DNA from: Saccharofermentans sp.
Lineage (GTDB): Bacteria > Bacillota_A > Clostridia > Saccharofermentanales > Saccharofermentanaceae
Reading direction: 5' to 3'
Assembly: GCA_024692105.1 (NCBI GenBank)
Contig: JAILMZ010000069.1
Span: 1 to 14,036 of the forward strand
DNA length: 14,036 nucleotides
Shown here piece after piece: positions 7,224-14,036 of the stretch. The notes beneath the pieces were generated by a model. It was not told the DNA's origin. It made no database searches and worked only from the letters and a program-made list of their open reading frames with translations. Both the position numbers and the translations under genes were made by a program. Each line of letters starts with the position of its first letter. The stretch's first letter is position 1.

Positions 7224-7677
7224 GGCTTTTTGCATCCTTTCCCTCGGTTCGAACATTGGCGACCGCAAGAAGACCTTGGACGATGCGATAGAGGTCATAA
7301 GAAGCAACGAGGCTGTATCCGATCTTAAATGCGCGTCTTTCTACGAGACAGAGCCTGTCGGATATCTTGACCAGCCGTGGTTTCTTAATACCTGCGTGAG
7401 TTTCGCGACTACGATGGAACCGCTCGAGCTTTTGGATTACGTGCAGGGCATAGAGCAGGATTTCCACCGTGAGCGCACGATACGCTGGGGTCCGCGCACA
7501 TTGGACATCGACATCATCACTTACGGCGATATCACCATGAACACCAAAAGGCTCACCCTGCCTCATCCGAGGTACAAAGAGCGCGCCTTTGTCCTTGTTC
7601 CGATGTCCGAACTTACAGAGATTGACGTCCCGATCCCCGACAAAAAGGCGGTCAGGCGTCTTGAGGACGGCATTTGA
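7213..7677 (+). CDS. folK: 2-amino-4-hydroxy-6-hydroxymethyldihydropteridine pyrophosphokinase
   Basis: FolK transfers pyrophosphate from ATP to 6-hydroxymethyl-7,8-dihydropterin, making the FolP substrate. The 154-aa protein shows LSLGSNIGDR (9-18), FYETEPVGYLDQPWFLN, and the signature RWGPRTLDIDIITYGD, whose two acidic residues bind magnesium, then LPHPRYKERAFVLVPM. The start is GTG at 7213, with GAGGAT at 7202-7207, and the gene overlaps folB by 11 bases. A new promoter begins at its stop codon. Confidence 0.95.
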   Translation: MADKAFCILSLGSNIGDRKKTLDDAIEVIRSNEAVSDLKCASFYETEPVGYLDQPWFLNTCVSFATTMEPLELLDYVQGIEQDFHRERTIRWGPRTLDIDIITYGDITMNTKRLTLPHPRYKERAFVLVPMSELTEIDVPIPDKKAVRRLEDGI

Positions 7678-7702
7678 GTTATTCCGGTCTAAAGTTTATA
7701 AT
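7674..7702 (+). promoter_or_regulatory. Sigma-A promoter at the folK stop codon
   Basis: -35 TTGAGT (7674-7679), a 17-bp spacer and a perfect -10 TATAAT (7697-7702). The -35 hexamer contains the folK stop codon TGA. Transcription would start near 7709, about 35 nt before the next ATG. It marks the boundary between the folate block and the tmk unit; no terminator is visible between them. Confidence 0.75.
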
Positions 7703-7743
7703 AAAGCGTTAAAATCGGATAAGTATGTATATTGGAGGATTGC

Positions 7744-8130
7744 ATGGCTGAGAATGTATCGGGCTCCGAGAAGCCCCAGAACGGCGGACGCAATAACAAC
7801 AGAAACCACAAAAGAAAGCACTACAACGGCTCAAAGAACGGCGGCAACAACCGCGGCAACGGCCAGGAAAATAAATCCCGCGAGAAGCGTGACAACACTG
7901 AAGGCAGACAGGGCGGCAAGAAGTCCAGAGACGGCTATCAGAGAAGGAACAACCGCGGAGACAGAGGCCAGAGACAGCAGCGTGAGCAGGGCCAGTTCCA
8001 GGAAGAGCGTATCCCCAAGCCCATCAAGAAGCGCGAGGAGACCGTTGAGGATATCAGGAGCGAGAACGCAAGGATCACAAAAGAGATCTATCTCGACATC
8101 GCTTCCATAAAGAACATCAACCTCGACTGA
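7744..8130 (+). CDS. Arg/Gly/Asn-rich disordered protein with helical C-terminus, function unknown
   Basis: The first ~85 of 128 residues are low complexity and strongly basic, made largely of Arg, Lys, Gly, Asn and Gln with several RGG-like or RG motifs (NNRGNG, RRNNRGDRGQRQQ). This composition is typical of disordered nucleic-acid-binding tails. The last ~35 residues are quite different: an ordered-looking amphipathic stretch ETVEDIRSENARITKEIYLD and then IASIKNINLD. That segment probably forms a helix and may be the conserved part, for example an interaction motif. The ATG at 7744 has GGAGGAT at 7734-7740 and its own promoter. It lies one base before tmk. An RNA- or DNA-binding role is an inference from composition only; I do not recognise a named family. 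Confidence 0.8.
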   Translation: MAENVSGSEKPQNGGRNNNRNHKRKHYNGSKNGGNNRGNGQENKSREKRDNTEGRQGGKKSRDGYQRRNNRGDRGQRQQREQGQFQEERIPKPIKKREETVEDIRSENARITKEIYLDIASIKNINLD

Positions 8131-8131
8131 G

Positions 8132-8752
8132 ATGGATAAAGGACTGTTCATTACATTCGAAGGTATAGACGGATGCGGCAAGAGCACGCAGATCAGGCTT
8201 GTAACGGAATATCTCGACAGTAAGGGGATGGAATATCTCCTGGTAAGAGAACCCGGCGGGACCGAGATCGGCGAGAAGATCAGGTCGATCCTGCTCGACA
8301 AGGCGAACAACGAGATGTCGCCTTCAGCAGAGCTGCTCCTTTTTGAGGCGGCAAGAGCCCAGATAGTCGAAGAGAAGATAAGACCTGCGATAGAAGCGGG
8401 CATCACGGTCATCTGCGACAGATTCTACGATTCGACTTTTGCATACCAGGGCGTCGCAAGATCGCTCGGAGAAGACCTCGTCATTACCCTTAACGACATA
8501 GCCACGTCAGGCCTTGCGCCAGATATCACGTTCCTTCTCGACCTGAGCGTCGAGGATGCTTATGCAAGGAGAAAGGGCAGGGGCGAAGCCGATGACCGCA
8601 TGGAACTTCTGGGACTGCAGTTCCAGGAGCAGGTAAGGAGCGGATATCTTAAAGCCGCTTCGAAGTTCGACAGGATCAAGGTGATAGGCAGCAACCGCAC
8701 TCCCGAAGAGATATTCGCGGATATCAAAGATGCAATCGAAGAGAGGCTGTAA
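8132..8752 (+). CDS. tmk: Thymidylate kinase
   Basis: Tmk phosphorylates dTMP to dTDP with ATP. The 206-aa protein has the P-loop GIDGCGKST (11-19), the REPGGT motif that binds dTMP, CDRFYDSTFAYQG, and a lid with RRKGRGEADDRME. Length is normal. Its ATG lies one base after the stop of the preceding gene with no clear Shine-Dalgarno, so coupling is likely. As in B. subtilis it sits shortly upstream of holB and ricT. Confidence 0.97.
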   Translation: MDKGLFITFEGIDGCGKSTQIRLVTEYLDSKGMEYLLVREPGGTEIGEKIRSILLDKANNEMSPSAELLLFEAARAQIVEEKIRPAIEAGITVICDRFYDSTFAYQGVARSLGEDLVITLNDIATSGLAPDITFLLDLSVEDAYARRKGRGEADDRMELLGLQFQEQVRSGYLKAASKFDRIKVIGSNRTPEEIFADIKDAIEERL

Positions 8753-9757
8753 ATGGCGCTTTCATCTCTGACAGGACAACATAAACTCAAGACGATCCTC
8801 GCGCAGGAAGCAAAGCAGAGGCACGCCGGCACATATATCCTTACCGGCGCGAAAGGCATGGGCAAGCATTCCTTCGCAGAGGAGTTTGCCAAGGCTTTAA
8901 TGTGCGAAGATCCCGGCGAAGACGGTGCCTGCGGAAAGTGCAAGTGCTGTTTGTATTTCGAGGGGGAGACGACGCCTGACATCGTAAGGACCGATGCCCC
9001 TTCGGACGGCAAGTCGATCCCGGTATCAGACATCAGGGAAAAGATAGTATCAGACAGCTTTATCAAGCCGCAGTTTTCCAGGAACAAGGTGTTCATCATC
9101 AACATGGACTATGTGGCCGAGGCAGGACAGAATGCGCTGTTAAAGTCGATCGAGGAACCGCCCGAGAACGTGGTGTTCATCCTTATGTCCTCGGTGCCCG
9201 GCAATGTGCTTGATACGGTATTGTCTCGTTCCGCGCTTCTCAAGATATCGAGATACACTGAAGATGAAGTATACGAGGTGCTGAAGAAAAACGACGCACC
9301 CGGCGAAGAAGATACTCTGCGCACCATCTGCGCATACTGCGGAGGCAATCCGGGCAGGGCTCTGGCCATGACTTCGGATGATTCCTTCATTACATTGAAC
9401 CGCGAGGTGACGGATCTTCTTCTCGGTCTCGGCAGTGACAGCTATACGGGTATACTGACTGAAGGAAGCGGATTCTTTGCAGATAACAAGGCACAGATAG
9501 ATCTTGTCACGGAGATCATATTCAAGGACCTGGGAGACATCCTGATGTACGGGACTTATCCGGACATGGAGGCTGCAACGGAGACTGCCGCAAGGCTTAG
9601 AAGATTCGCGCTCGAGCACCGCAAGATCAATTCGGTTGCCATCGGCAGATGCAAGGCGGCAGTTACCGAGTTCGTCAAGGCGATGAGCGTAAATGCAAAT
9701 TACGACGGAGCGTGCTGCGCTCTGATGATCAAAATACACGAGGAGTTCAACAGATGA
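8753..9757 (+). CDS. holB: DNA polymerase III delta-prime subunit (clamp loader)
   Basis: Delta-prime is the stator of the clamp loader that places the beta clamp on DNA. The 334-aa protein is an AAA+ module with a degenerate P-loop GAKGMGKHS (32-40), a four-Cys zinc knuckle (Cys51, Cys60, Cys63, Cys66) and the hallmark GQNALLKSIEEPPENVVFIL. The DEAD-box-like Walker B acids are absent (NMDYVAEA), as is common in delta-prime, and the usual SRC motif reads SRS. Its ATG directly follows the tmk TAA, with AGAGG in front, and its end overlaps ricT by four bases (ATGA). Identity rests on the motifs and the tmk-holB-ricT order; DnaX is less likely because it is longer and has an intact ATPase site. 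Confidence 0.93.
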   Translation: MALSSLTGQHKLKTILAQEAKQRHAGTYILTGAKGMGKHSFAEEFAKALMCEDPGEDGACGKCKCCLYFEGETTPDIVRTDAPSDGKSIPVSDIREKIVSDSFIKPQFSRNKVFIINMDYVAEAGQNALLKSIEEPPENVVFILMSSVPGNVLDTVLSRSALLKISRYTEDEVYEVLKKNDAPGEEDTLRTICAYCGGNPGRALAMTSDDSFITLNREVTDLLLGLGSDSYTGILTEGSGFFADNKAQIDLVTEIIFKDLGDILMYGTYPDMEAATETAARLRRFALEHRKINSVAIGRCKAAVTEFVKAMSVNANYDGACCALMIKIHEEFNR

Positions 9758-10644
9758 CAAAGGTAGTAAATGTCAGATTCCGCGATGCCGGCAAGGCATA
9801 CAGGTTTACGACAGGCGGAATGTCGCTCGGGATCGGAGACAGCGTTATCGTAGAGACGGAGCAGGGAATAGATCTCGCACATGTTTGCGAAGAACCCTAT
9901 GACCTCGAAAATGAAAGCACGGAAGGCATCCTTCCCATCAAGAGGATCGCGACCGAAGCTGACCTCAAGGCATATGACGAGAAATGTGCCAAGGAAAAGG
10001 ATGCGATGGTAAAGTGCAGAGAACTCATCACCAAGAGAGGTCTCGAGATGAACCTCGTCGACTGTGCTTTCACTCTGGACGGCAAGAAGGTCGTGTTCTA
10101 CTTCACGGCTGACGGAAGAGTCGACTTCAGAGAACTCGTAAAGGACTTAGCTTATGCGTTCCACACGAGGATCGAGCTCAGACAGATAGGTTCAAGAGAC
10201 CAGGCGAAACTGGTCGGCGGCATCGGCATCTGCGGCAGAGAGCTTTGCTGCTGCTGTTTCCTGAACCATTTCGCGCCGGTTAACCTCAAGCTCGCAAGGC
10301 AGCAGGGACTGTCCCTTAACCCCGGCAAGCTCAATGGTGCGTGCGGAAGGCTCATGTGCTGCCTCCAGTTCGAGAAGGAAGCGTATGAGGATGCTCACAA
10401 CAGGCTTCCCGAGCAGGGCAAGAGGATCAGGACTCCCGAGGGCATGGGCGTCGTATATGACGTTAACTACATTGAAGAGACGATAAGCGTCAAGTTCACC
10501 AATGAGAATGAGACTGAGATCCAGAAGTTCCCCTGGGCAGATCTCGAGCCTCTCAATTCCGATATCAAGTCCGGCTGCAAGAACTGTCCTGCCAGAGGCG
10601 GCAAGAACAACGGTGCGGAAGAGGCTCCGACGGGCGAAGAATAA
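9754..10644 (+). CDS. ricT: PSP1-domain protein RicT (YaaT)
   Basis: In B. subtilis RicT forms the Y-complex with RicA and RicF, which binds [4Fe-4S] clusters and stimulates RNase Y-dependent mRNA maturation. The 296-aa protein contains the PSP1 core, with GICGRELCCCCFL (Cys160, Cys165-168) and GACGRLMCCLQFE (Cys197, Cys202, Cys203). An additional CKNC pair (Cys275, Cys278) lies in its tail, which ends in a short Gly/Glu-rich segment. The ATG at 9754 has AGGAG eight bases before it and overlaps the holB stop (ATGA). A longer frame to 9649 lies wholly inside holB and is rejected. RicA and RicF are not in the window. Confidence 0.93.
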   Translation: MTKVVNVRFRDAGKAYRFTTGGMSLGIGDSVIVETEQGIDLAHVCEEPYDLENESTEGILPIKRIATEADLKAYDEKCAKEKDAMVKCRELITKRGLEMNLVDCAFTLDGKKVVFYFTADGRVDFRELVKDLAYAFHTRIELRQIGSRDQAKLVGGIGICGRELCCCCFLNHFAPVNLKLARQQGLSLNPGKLNGACGRLMCCLQFEKEAYEDAHNRLPEQGKRIRTPEGMGVVYDVNYIEETISVKFTNENETEIQKFPWADLEPLNSDIKSGCKNCPARGGKNNGAEEAPTGEE

Positions 10645-10653
10645 GGCTTTCGG

Positions 10654-10705
10654 CGGATGGAAGCGGTCAGGTGGGTAATTGTTACTCTTGCCTAACCGCC
10701 ATCCG
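10654..10705. other. Long imperfect inverted repeat / hairpin between ricT and the ferredoxin gene
   Basis: CGGATG (10654-10659) pairs with CATCCG (10700-10705). After a three-base bulge, GCGGTCAGG (10663-10671) pairs with CCTAACCGC (10691-10699) with one mismatch. The 19-nt loop contains a further small hairpin, GTAA-TTG-TTAC (10675-10685). No U-tract follows on either strand, so this is not a standard intrinsic terminator. Its right arm overlaps the likely -35 of the ferredoxin promoter. Confidence 0.6.
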
Positions 10706-10717
10706 ATAGTGAATAAT
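10688..10717 (+). promoter_or_regulatory. Probable promoter of the ferredoxin gene
   Basis: -35 TTGCCT (10688-10693, four of six), 18-bp spacer, -10 AATAAT (10712-10717, five of six). Transcription would start near 10724 and the leader of about 27 nt carries AGGAGG at 10735-10740. The match is moderate, but a separate promoter fits the isolated gene and its own terminator. Confidence 0.5.
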
Positions 10718-10750
10718 AAAGTCGAAGTACTTATAGGAGGTATTTGTAAT

Positions 10751-10921
10751 ATGGCTTATGTTATTTCTGATGCATGTGTTTCATGCGGAACTTGTGCAGA
10801 CGGTTGCCCCGTTGGTGCAATCTCTCAGGGCGATACACAGTACAATATCGATGCTGATGTTTGTGTTTCTTGCGGCGCTTGCGCAGGCAGCTGCCCTGTA
10901 GGAGCTATCAACGAAGGTTGA
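10751..10921 (+). CDS. 2[4Fe-4S] ferredoxin
   Basis: A 56-aa clostridial-type ferredoxin, a soluble low-potential electron carrier. Two CxxCxxCxxxCP motifs are complete (Cys9, 12, 15, 19 and Cys38, 41, 44, 48), arranged as a clear internal duplication. The ATG at 10751 has AGGAGG ten bases before it. A longer frame to 10679 runs through the hairpin and has no ribosome binding site. Codon use differs from the neighbours: GTT, TGT, GCT and TCT are common where adjacent genes favour C-ending codons, as often seen in very highly expressed small genes. It interrupts the ricT-yabB order known from B. subtilis. Partner enzymes are not in the window. Confidence 0.97.
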   Translation: MAYVISDACVSCGTCADGCPVGAISQGDTQYNIDADVCVSCGACAGSCPVGAINEG

Positions 10922-10943
10922 TCAGATCTTAACTGAACACTAA

Positions 10944-10979
10944 AGGCCGGCGGGAAGTGATTCCCGCCGGTTTCATTTT
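10944..10979 (+). terminator. Intrinsic terminator after the ferredoxin gene
   Basis: A perfect 10-bp GC-rich stem, CCGGCGGGAA (10947-10956) and TTCCCGCCGG (10961-10970), with a GTGA tetraloop, followed by TTTCATTTT. Three upstream bases can pair with the T-run. This closes the ferredoxin transcript and insulates the next gene. Confidence 0.95.
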
Positions 10980-11002
10980 GCCTGCAAAGCGGCCCCGTGA
11001 AT

Positions 11003-11011
11003 TGCTATAAT
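11003..11011 (+). promoter_or_regulatory. Extended -10 promoter of the membrane-protein/yabB-like/rsmI unit
   Basis: TGCTATAAT, a perfect extended -10 element, lies between the terminator and the next gene. No good -35 is seen at 16-18 bp, as is usual for extended -10 promoters. The start would be near 11018, leaving about 25 nt of leader with AAGGAGG at 11028-11034. Confidence 0.7.
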
Positions 11012-11042
11012 GGTCTCATCTGCATATAAGGAGGGTGATTAT

Positions 11043-11444
11043 ATGACAAGAAGAGAATTCCTTAAGACAGACGAGATGACCAAGATCAGGAAGAATATCT
11101 ATTTCTGTGCGATCGCGGGTTATATCATGGCGGTCATATCTTTTATCTTGAATGTCGTAGTGTTCGGTGAATACTTCGGCATCGCGGATTCAGTATTACT
11201 GATCATACTTTGTCTTATCATCCACCTGCTGCAGAGCCGTGTGGCAGCGGTCATACTGGCTGTATACGGCGTGGCCAACATGATCTTCATGACGATCGAA
11301 TACGGCAGGATCGCAGGTTGGGGCGGAGCCTTGATCGGAATATATGCGGTCGTCTATTGCTTCAAGTTCCATAAGGCATGGAAAGAAGAGAAAGAATTGG
11401 AAAAACTCAGGAACGGCGGTCTGAGGGACGAGACGTTTGAATAA
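11043..11444 (+). CDS. Small four-helix membrane protein, function unknown
   Basis: The 133-aa protein has a charged N-terminus (MTRREFLKTDEMTKIRK), four hydrophobic segments (about residues 19-41, 44-65, 67-86 and 92-109) and a charged C-terminal tail (HKAWKEEKELEKLRNGG). By the positive-inside rule both ends should be cytoplasmic. There is no signal peptide cleavage site or enzyme motif I recognise. The ATG at 11043 is eight bases after AAGGAGG. It is the first gene of a unit with the methyltransferase that starts immediately after its TAA stop, so it is cotranslated with an RNA-modification gene, though that gives no clear hint of its role. Confidence 0.85.
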   Translation: MTRREFLKTDEMTKIRKNIYFCAIAGYIMAVISFILNVVVFGEYFGIADSVLLIILCLIIHLLQSRVAAVILAVYGVANMIFMTIEYGRIAGWGGALIGIYAVVYCFKFHKAWKEEKELEKLRNGGLRDETFE

Positions 11445-12239
11445 ATGGACAACCTTAAGATAGACGACCTGGGCCGGGGCGGTTTCAGACTGTATCAGGA
11501 TGACAGCATCTTCAAGCTCGGGACTGCGAGCGTGCTTCTTGCATGGTTTGCCGCAAGCTTCATAAGGCATGGACAGGCAGGCAAGGCCAAGATGCTCGAA
11601 CTGGGGAGCGGCATAGGTTCCTGCGCGATGTGCGCGGCTGCAAGGCTTCCGGTCACGAAGATCGACTGCATAGAGCTTCAGGACAAGCCCTATGAGATAC
11701 TCCTGAAGAACATCGAACTCAACCATGTTGAAGACAGGATGAGAGCCTTCAAGTGCGACATAAGGGAACTTCCCGCGGAAGTCAAAGCCGAGAGTTACGA
11801 CGTGGTCTTCATGAACCCTCCGTTCTTCAGTGACAAGAGGGGGCCTGCGACCGATACGGACAGAAATTCCACGGAGACGCTCGTATCAAGATTCGGCGGG
11901 GATGACAATCTCGAAGCATTCATCTCCGCGGCATCCAAAAGAACTCGCACTTCAGGCGGTTATACCGTCATGTGCATGACGGCAGAAAGGCTCCCCGAAT
12001 GCCTGGAACTGTTCAAAAAGAACGGCCTTGCACCGTCGAGGCTGATCAACGTGCATTCGACTGCAAACAAAGACAGTTTCCTGTCGCTTCTGGCTGGCAA
12101 GAAGGGCGCACCGAATGCCGATTTCAGGGTGCTGCCGCCGCTCATCTTAAGTGAGACTGACGATAACGGTAATAACGTAAGGACGGCCAGGTATGCCGCC
12201 ATATATGAGGAGGAACACACGGATTGCTTTATCTCGTAG
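11445..12239 (+). CDS. tRNA1(Val) (adenine-N6)-methyltransferase-like protein (YabB/TrmN6 type)
   Basis: The 264-aa protein is a class I SAM-dependent methyltransferase: motif I MLELGSGIGS (50-59), an acidic residue in CIELQ after strand 2, and catalytic NPPF (124-127), which marks N6-adenine or amino methylation. The N-terminal GRGGFRLYQDDSIFKLGTASVLLAWF resembles the family's FRFSLDAVLLAHF substrate-binding start. Homologues methylate A37 of tRNA1(Val) in E. coli, and B. subtilis YabB has the same place just before rsmI. The exact target here is inferred from homology. Its ATG directly follows the stop of the membrane-protein gene with no good ribosome binding site, and its end overlaps rsmI by 16 bases. 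YazA, which lies between the two genes in B. subtilis, is absent. Confidence 0.88.
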   Translation: MDNLKIDDLGRGGFRLYQDDSIFKLGTASVLLAWFAASFIRHGQAGKAKMLELGSGIGSCAMCAAARLPVTKIDCIELQDKPYEILLKNIELNHVEDRMRAFKCDIRELPAEVKAESYDVVFMNPPFFSDKRGPATDTDRNSTETLVSRFGGDDNLEAFISAASKRTRTSGGYTVMCMTAERLPECLELFKKNGLAPSRLINVHSTANKDSFLSLLAGKKGAPNADFRVLPPLILSETDDNGNNVRTARYAAIYEEEHTDCFIS

Positions 12240-13057
12240 GAACGCCGATCGGTAATCTGTCGGATATGTCGCCCAGGGCAATAGAGGTCCTCTCGGAGGC
12301 TGATGTAATAGCCTGTGAGGATACGCGCGTAACGGGCATCCTTCTTAAGGAGAAGGGCATAGAAGCGAAGAAACTCTTCTGCTATCAGGAACATAACAAG
12401 GCCGCAAAAGGCCCCGTGCTGATAGACATGATGAAGCAGGGCATGACCGTCGCACAGGTATCGGATGCGGGAATGCCCGCGATATCCGATCCCGGTGAGG
12501 ATCTGGTCAGGCTTGCGGTCGAAGCGGGCATCGAAGTATCTGTTATACCCGGCCCGGTTGCTGCCGTGTCCGCGCTTGCGATATCGGGGCTGTCCACGAG
12601 GTATTACCATTTCGAGGGGTTCCTGCCCCAGGAGAGCAAGAAGAGAAGAGACCGCCTCGAAGCGCTTAAAGCCTACGGCGAGACGATAGTCCTGTACGAA
12701 GCTCCGCACAGGATACAAAAGCTCATAGAAGAACTGGAAGAGGCAGGTTTCGGAGACAAAGAGGCAGCTTTCTGCCGCGAGCTTACCAAGAAGTACGAGG
12801 AAGTCATAAGGCTGACGGTCTCGGAGGCGAAGAAGCATTTCGAGGAGAACGCGCCCCGCGGGGAGTTCGTCGTATGCTTAGAGCCCCTCGCATCTGCCGG
12901 TACGAAAACGGAAGCGGGATCTGCCTGCGATGCCGACACTCTCATAAAACTCCTCATTGAGAAGGGAATGCCGACAAAGGACATCGCGCATGTGGTATCC
13001 AAGGCCACGGGGCTCGGCAAAAAGGAGATGTACGCCCGTACGCTCGAACTTTCTTGA
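12224..13057 (+). CDS. rsmI: 16S rRNA (cytidine1402-2'-O)-methyltransferase
   Basis: RsmI 2'-O-methylates C1402 in the ribosomal decoding centre. The 277-aa protein has every family block: LYLVGTPIGNLSDMSPRA at the very N-terminus, EADVIACEDTR, CYQEHN, VSDAGMPAISDPGEDLV, VIPGPVAAVSALAISGL, FEGFLPQ, and GETIVLYEAPHR. The start is TTG at 12224. An in-frame stop at 12206 excludes any earlier start, the conserved block begins at residue 2, and AGGAGG lies ten bases upstream. The start lies inside the end of the methyltransferase gene, so the two RNA methylases are coupled. The C-terminus ends in the usual helix that follows MPTKDIAHVVSKATGLGKKEMY. Confidence 0.97.
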   Translation: MLYLVGTPIGNLSDMSPRAIEVLSEADVIACEDTRVTGILLKEKGIEAKKLFCYQEHNKAAKGPVLIDMMKQGMTVAQVSDAGMPAISDPGEDLVRLAVEAGIEVSVIPGPVAAVSALAISGLSTRYYHFEGFLPQESKKRRDRLEALKAYGETIVLYEAPHRIQKLIEELEEAGFGDKEAAFCRELTKKYEEVIRLTVSEAKKHFEENAPRGEFVVCLEPLASAGTKTEAGSACDADTLIKLLIEKGMPTKDIAHVVSKATGLGKKEMYARTLELS

Positions 13058-13081
13058 AAAACAGTCCCCTTGTATTATAAT
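13054..13081 (+). promoter_or_regulatory. Sigma-A promoter of metG
   Basis: -35 TTGAAA (13054-13059, five of six), a 16-bp spacer and a perfect -10 TATAAT (13076-13081). The -35 contains the rsmI stop TGA. The start would be near 13088, giving a leader of about 30 nt with AGGAGGG at 13107-13113. There is no room for a T-box leader or SAM riboswitch. Confidence 0.8.
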
Positions 13082-13100
13082 TAACAAGTTATTCAACTAA

Positions 13101-14036
<936 letters not shown>

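Noticed and set aside
7589..8110. Plus-strand 173-codon frame overlapping folK and the RGG-like gene
   Set aside because: It is the wrong frame of two better supported genes. Its Thr/Ala/Ser/Arg-rich translation comes from reading the Asn/Arg/Gly-rich gene out of frame, and its start has no ribosome binding site.
10654..10705. Intrinsic terminator after ricT
   Set aside because: The stem is long, but neither flank has a run of T residues on the strand that would be needed.

Overview
The window looks like chromosomal core DNA from an anaerobic, mid-GC member of the Clostridia. The grounds are strong AGGAGG-type ribosome binding sites, clean sigma-A promoters (TTGACA-like / TATAAT), AGA and AGG as common arginine codons, an 8-Cys clostridial 2[4Fe-4S] ferredoxin, and a gene order (tmk, holB, ricT, a YabB-type methyltransferase, rsmI, metG) that matches the Bacillus subtilis tmk-to-metS region. 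I cannot name the genus. No mobile element, CRISPR array, tRNA or rRNA was seen.

Layout. Positions 1-180 are a divergent promoter region: a minus-strand gene starts at position 3 and runs off the left edge, and a membrane-anchored M15 peptidase (181-1167) runs right. Next is a regulatory block: a DeoR-family regulator (1230-2018) with a near-perfect promoter and an adjoining cre-like operator, then a 753-aa protein related to sialate O-acetylesterases whose catalytic motifs are all altered (2061-4322), then an AraC-family regulator (4332-5324). With only 16 nt between, this runs into a folate block, folE-folP-folB-folK (5341-7677), which covers GTP to 6-hydroxymethylpterin diphosphate and on to dihydropteroate, apart from the dephosphorylation step. 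A new promoter at the end of folK starts the next unit: an Arg/Gly/Asn-rich disordered protein (7744-8130), tmk, holB and ricT. A 56-aa ferredoxin with its own likely promoter and a strong terminator follows. The last unit holds a four-helix membrane protein, a tRNA1(Val)-type methyltransferase and rsmI. metG starts from its own promoter and is cut by the right edge at its KMSK motif.

All genes from 181 onward are on the plus strand and tightly packed, with several overlaps and stop/start couplings. Most of the window is conserved housekeeping (folate, dTMP, clamp loader, RNA maturation, RNA methylation, Met-tRNA). The least ordinary parts are the catalytically degenerate SGNH-fold protein between two sugar-type regulators, a regulator mRNA that appears leaderless and sits beside a cre-like site, tandem 10-bp repeats at the left edge, the RGG-like protein before tmk, and a long imperfect hairpin between ricT and the ferredoxin gene.
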